Origin: Antedon mediterranea
Taxonomy: Eukaryota; Echinodermata; Crinoidea; Comatulida; Antedonidae
Assembly (NCBI RefSeq): GCF_964355755.1
Contig: NC_092676.1
Coordinates: forward strand, 1,098,288 to 1,162,287
Direction of reading: 5' to 3'
DNA: 64,000 nucleotides
Part shown: positions 62,179 to 64,000 of the stretch, in pieces
How positions within the stretch are numbered: position 1 is the first letter of the stretch
Layout of the letters: each line of letters begins with the position of its first letter
Program-made: the position numbers and the translations under genes
The notes under the pieces: model-generated
What the model saw: only the letters and a program-made list of their open reading frames with translations
Told to the model about the DNA's origin: nothing
The model's database searches: none

Positions 62179-63430
62179 ATGTAGATACAACCAGGTGTTA
62201 AATTGGGTGTCTAAAACAATTATTACCTAATAAATTTAAAATGGAATAAGGTTCTTAGTAAACTAAAGGTAAGGGGCGAATCGTAAGGTGGTCAGTGGTG
62301 GATCCAGGATTTAGAAATAGGGGTGGGGAAGCATAGCCTAAAACTGGTTAAATGAAGTGGTGCTGAACTGATCCTATTCTTTGTGTTATTGTTTTCTAAA
62401 TTTGGGCTGCCCAGGATACTGATGCGCCATAGGCTATGAAGCTCTGTCTACACTATCAAACTTAATGCGACAAAAAAAGCCATATATGGACACAATGATG
62501 TCGTATCACTACCATATGTGGGCATATCACTACCATATTTGTGCACATCACACTTATTTTGTCAAACTAGTTTAATAGTGTAGACAAAGCTTTATTATTT
62601 AACTATTCATGTTAAAATAGAGATTCTGAAATTGAGGTAAGTTATAGCAAATGGTTGTGCAATTCATTTGGTAATACACTAATGTTGTCAAATAAAAACC
62701 TACTGTGGGATTTTACGCGAATAATTTCTGTCCCTATTTCTCTGGTTTATACAGCACAATACAAAATGGCCGACATACCTAAGTATACTTATCTACAGTA
62801 AACAACTGTAGGTATTTAGTCTAATAGACTGAGATAGTAATCTAGTATGTATTAAGTGATCAAATATATAATTATATGTGCAATAATAGGTACATTGTTA
62901 CAATGTTGATGTAAATCTTCCACTTATTTAATAACACTATTAAATTTCACGTTATACTTTTATATTCATTGTGCCAGGAAAGAGCAAGTTCTGTCAATGG
63001 GGTTTTTCCAGATATACAGTTATTACTATGTCTATTCATATATAATTTAAATGTTATTTTTTCAACAAATTAGTATTATATTTCTTCCCATGAAACAATA
63101 ATAATGGATAACTGTAAACATGATTTAAAGTTCTGTAAACTTGTAAATAAAACTAAAATGATGGTAAAATAAAATAACTTTCACAACAATTGTGATGTGC
63201 TGTTTCATTGTTAAAAATGAGCTGTTGACTTTTAGGGATGTTGGCATACAATTTTCTGCTGAGGCAGTGCTTAGACAAACACAAAAGGATGGCGCTGTTG
63301 ACATGGTCAGTCAGGCATGTATTTGACAGTTTTCCATCGCTGCGATAGTCAATACTTAGAGTGGAGGCTATTGGAATGGCCAATCATGAACTAGGTCGCA
63401 CAGAGAACTAAGTACACAATCGACCATGTC
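62179..63430. other. Intergenic downstream of ATG5, no gene seen
   Basis: Apart from the MITE at 62,439-62,592, no coding or RNA feature recognised. A 76-codon minus-strand ORF at 63,153-63,383 has no support. Confidence 0.35.
62439..62592. mobile_element. MITE downstream of ATG5
   Basis: Inverted ends aagctctgtctacactatca and its near complement ending agtgtagacaaagctt; same family as the intronic copies. Confidence 0.8.
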
Positions 63431-63434
63431 GATA

Positions 63435-63710
63435 GAAAACTAGAAATTAGATGCACGGTCAACAGTGCTGACAGAAAATAAATTACGGTACACGTGCCCG
63501 TCGCCTTCAAAAAATCTCCTTTCCATTCCGACTAACACTAAAACATATGGCTTAAGCACCTTCACTTCTGCTGCCTCTTGCTTATGGAATTACCTACCCG
63601 CCTCTATTAGATCATGTTCGTCTACTATCGCCTTTAAATCTGCCTTGAAAACTCATCTTTTTCATCAGATTGAGTTCTCTCATACACCGCGCCTTTGATC
63701 ACTTACTGCT
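63435..63710 (+). pseudogene. LINE fragment: C-terminal end of ORF2
   Basis: The frame at 63,465-63,698 shows TYGLSTFTSAASCLWNYLP, IRSCSSTIAFKSALKTHLF, the conserved last block of L2/CR1-type LINE polyproteins. No reverse transcriptase upstream, so 5'-truncated. The rest of the window to 64,000 may include its 3' UTR but holds no other recognised feature. Confidence 0.65.
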
Positions 63711-64000
63711 GGAATTGTTGCGTTATAAATTTGTATTATTATTATAAAATCAAACAAGGAAGGCAAACAAATTACTCTTTTACAAATTGTAAGTGTGTAT
63801 TAATAATCTCTTTTATTAAATATAGTTCGCAAAATCTCTCCCTAAAGTTGTACGGAAAATGTTTCTTTATGATTTATGACATTGGTAGATTGATGGTGGC
63901 GCAAATAGTGGATCACGTTCCTTGCTTCTGTCTGTCTTCCATTTATTCTTGACAAATTCAGATGGATCTGACAAAGAAATAAAAATATTGTGTAAAGCTC

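Noticed and set aside
63153-63383. 76-codon minus-strand ORF downstream of ATG5
   Set aside because: No domain, splice or regulatory support.

Overview
The window is animal (metazoan) nuclear DNA: AT-rich, with GT-AG introns, long repeat arrays and many transposons. Two kinds of real host gene are present. The first is a pair of related NLR-type immune receptor genes (DED-like death-fold domains, NACHT ATPase, leucine-rich repeats), both on the minus strand. The second is a complete autophagy gene, ATG5, on the plus strand. A DED-NACHT-LRR architecture in local duplicates, with foldback and Helitron-like elements, fits an invertebrate deuterostome such as an echinoderm. That placement is inference and rests on no species-specific marker.

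Layout. 1-5,846: NLR gene 1 (minus), whose last exon runs off the left edge. 5,847-8,333: upstream DNA with a 21-bp minisatellite, an inverted repeat and a ~20-bp minisatellite. 8,334-18,329: one copy ('copy A') of a segment also found at 42,106-57,591 ('copy B'); copy A is split by a 9.5-kb nest of Helentron/HINE-like elements. 18,330-23,080: intergenic DNA with two decayed LINE fragments. 23,080-39,615: NLR gene 2 (minus), with nine usable coding exons and one decayed exon. Its introns hold a LINE, a small foldback element and a 3.6-kb array of a 62-bp repeat. 40,028-40,764: a deleted piggyBac-like element. 42,175-57,221: a ~15-kb giant foldback element made of inverted arrays of a ~183-bp repeat, inserted in copy B. 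58,201-62,178: ATG5, with pseudo-exon duplications, minisatellites and MITEs in its introns. 62,179-64,000: intergenic, with a MITE and a LINE 3' fragment.

How the genes relate. The two NLR genes share exon order, phase-1 introns and even intron sequence around the NACHT exon, so they are recent duplicates. Gene 2 has an additional upstream DED-like exon and duplicated linker exons. It also has an LRR exon of nearly identical 357-bp units that is broken by a 20-bp deletion. By family knowledge NLRs sense danger or microbes through LRRs, switch through NACHT and signal through death-fold domains, while ATG5 is conjugated to ATG12 and promotes ATG8/LC3 lipidation. Nothing in the sequence shows that the neighbours cooperate.

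Coding exons were joined by hand from splice signals and phase bookkeeping; no alignment was run. Transposon class names rest on termini, target-site duplications and short conserved motifs.
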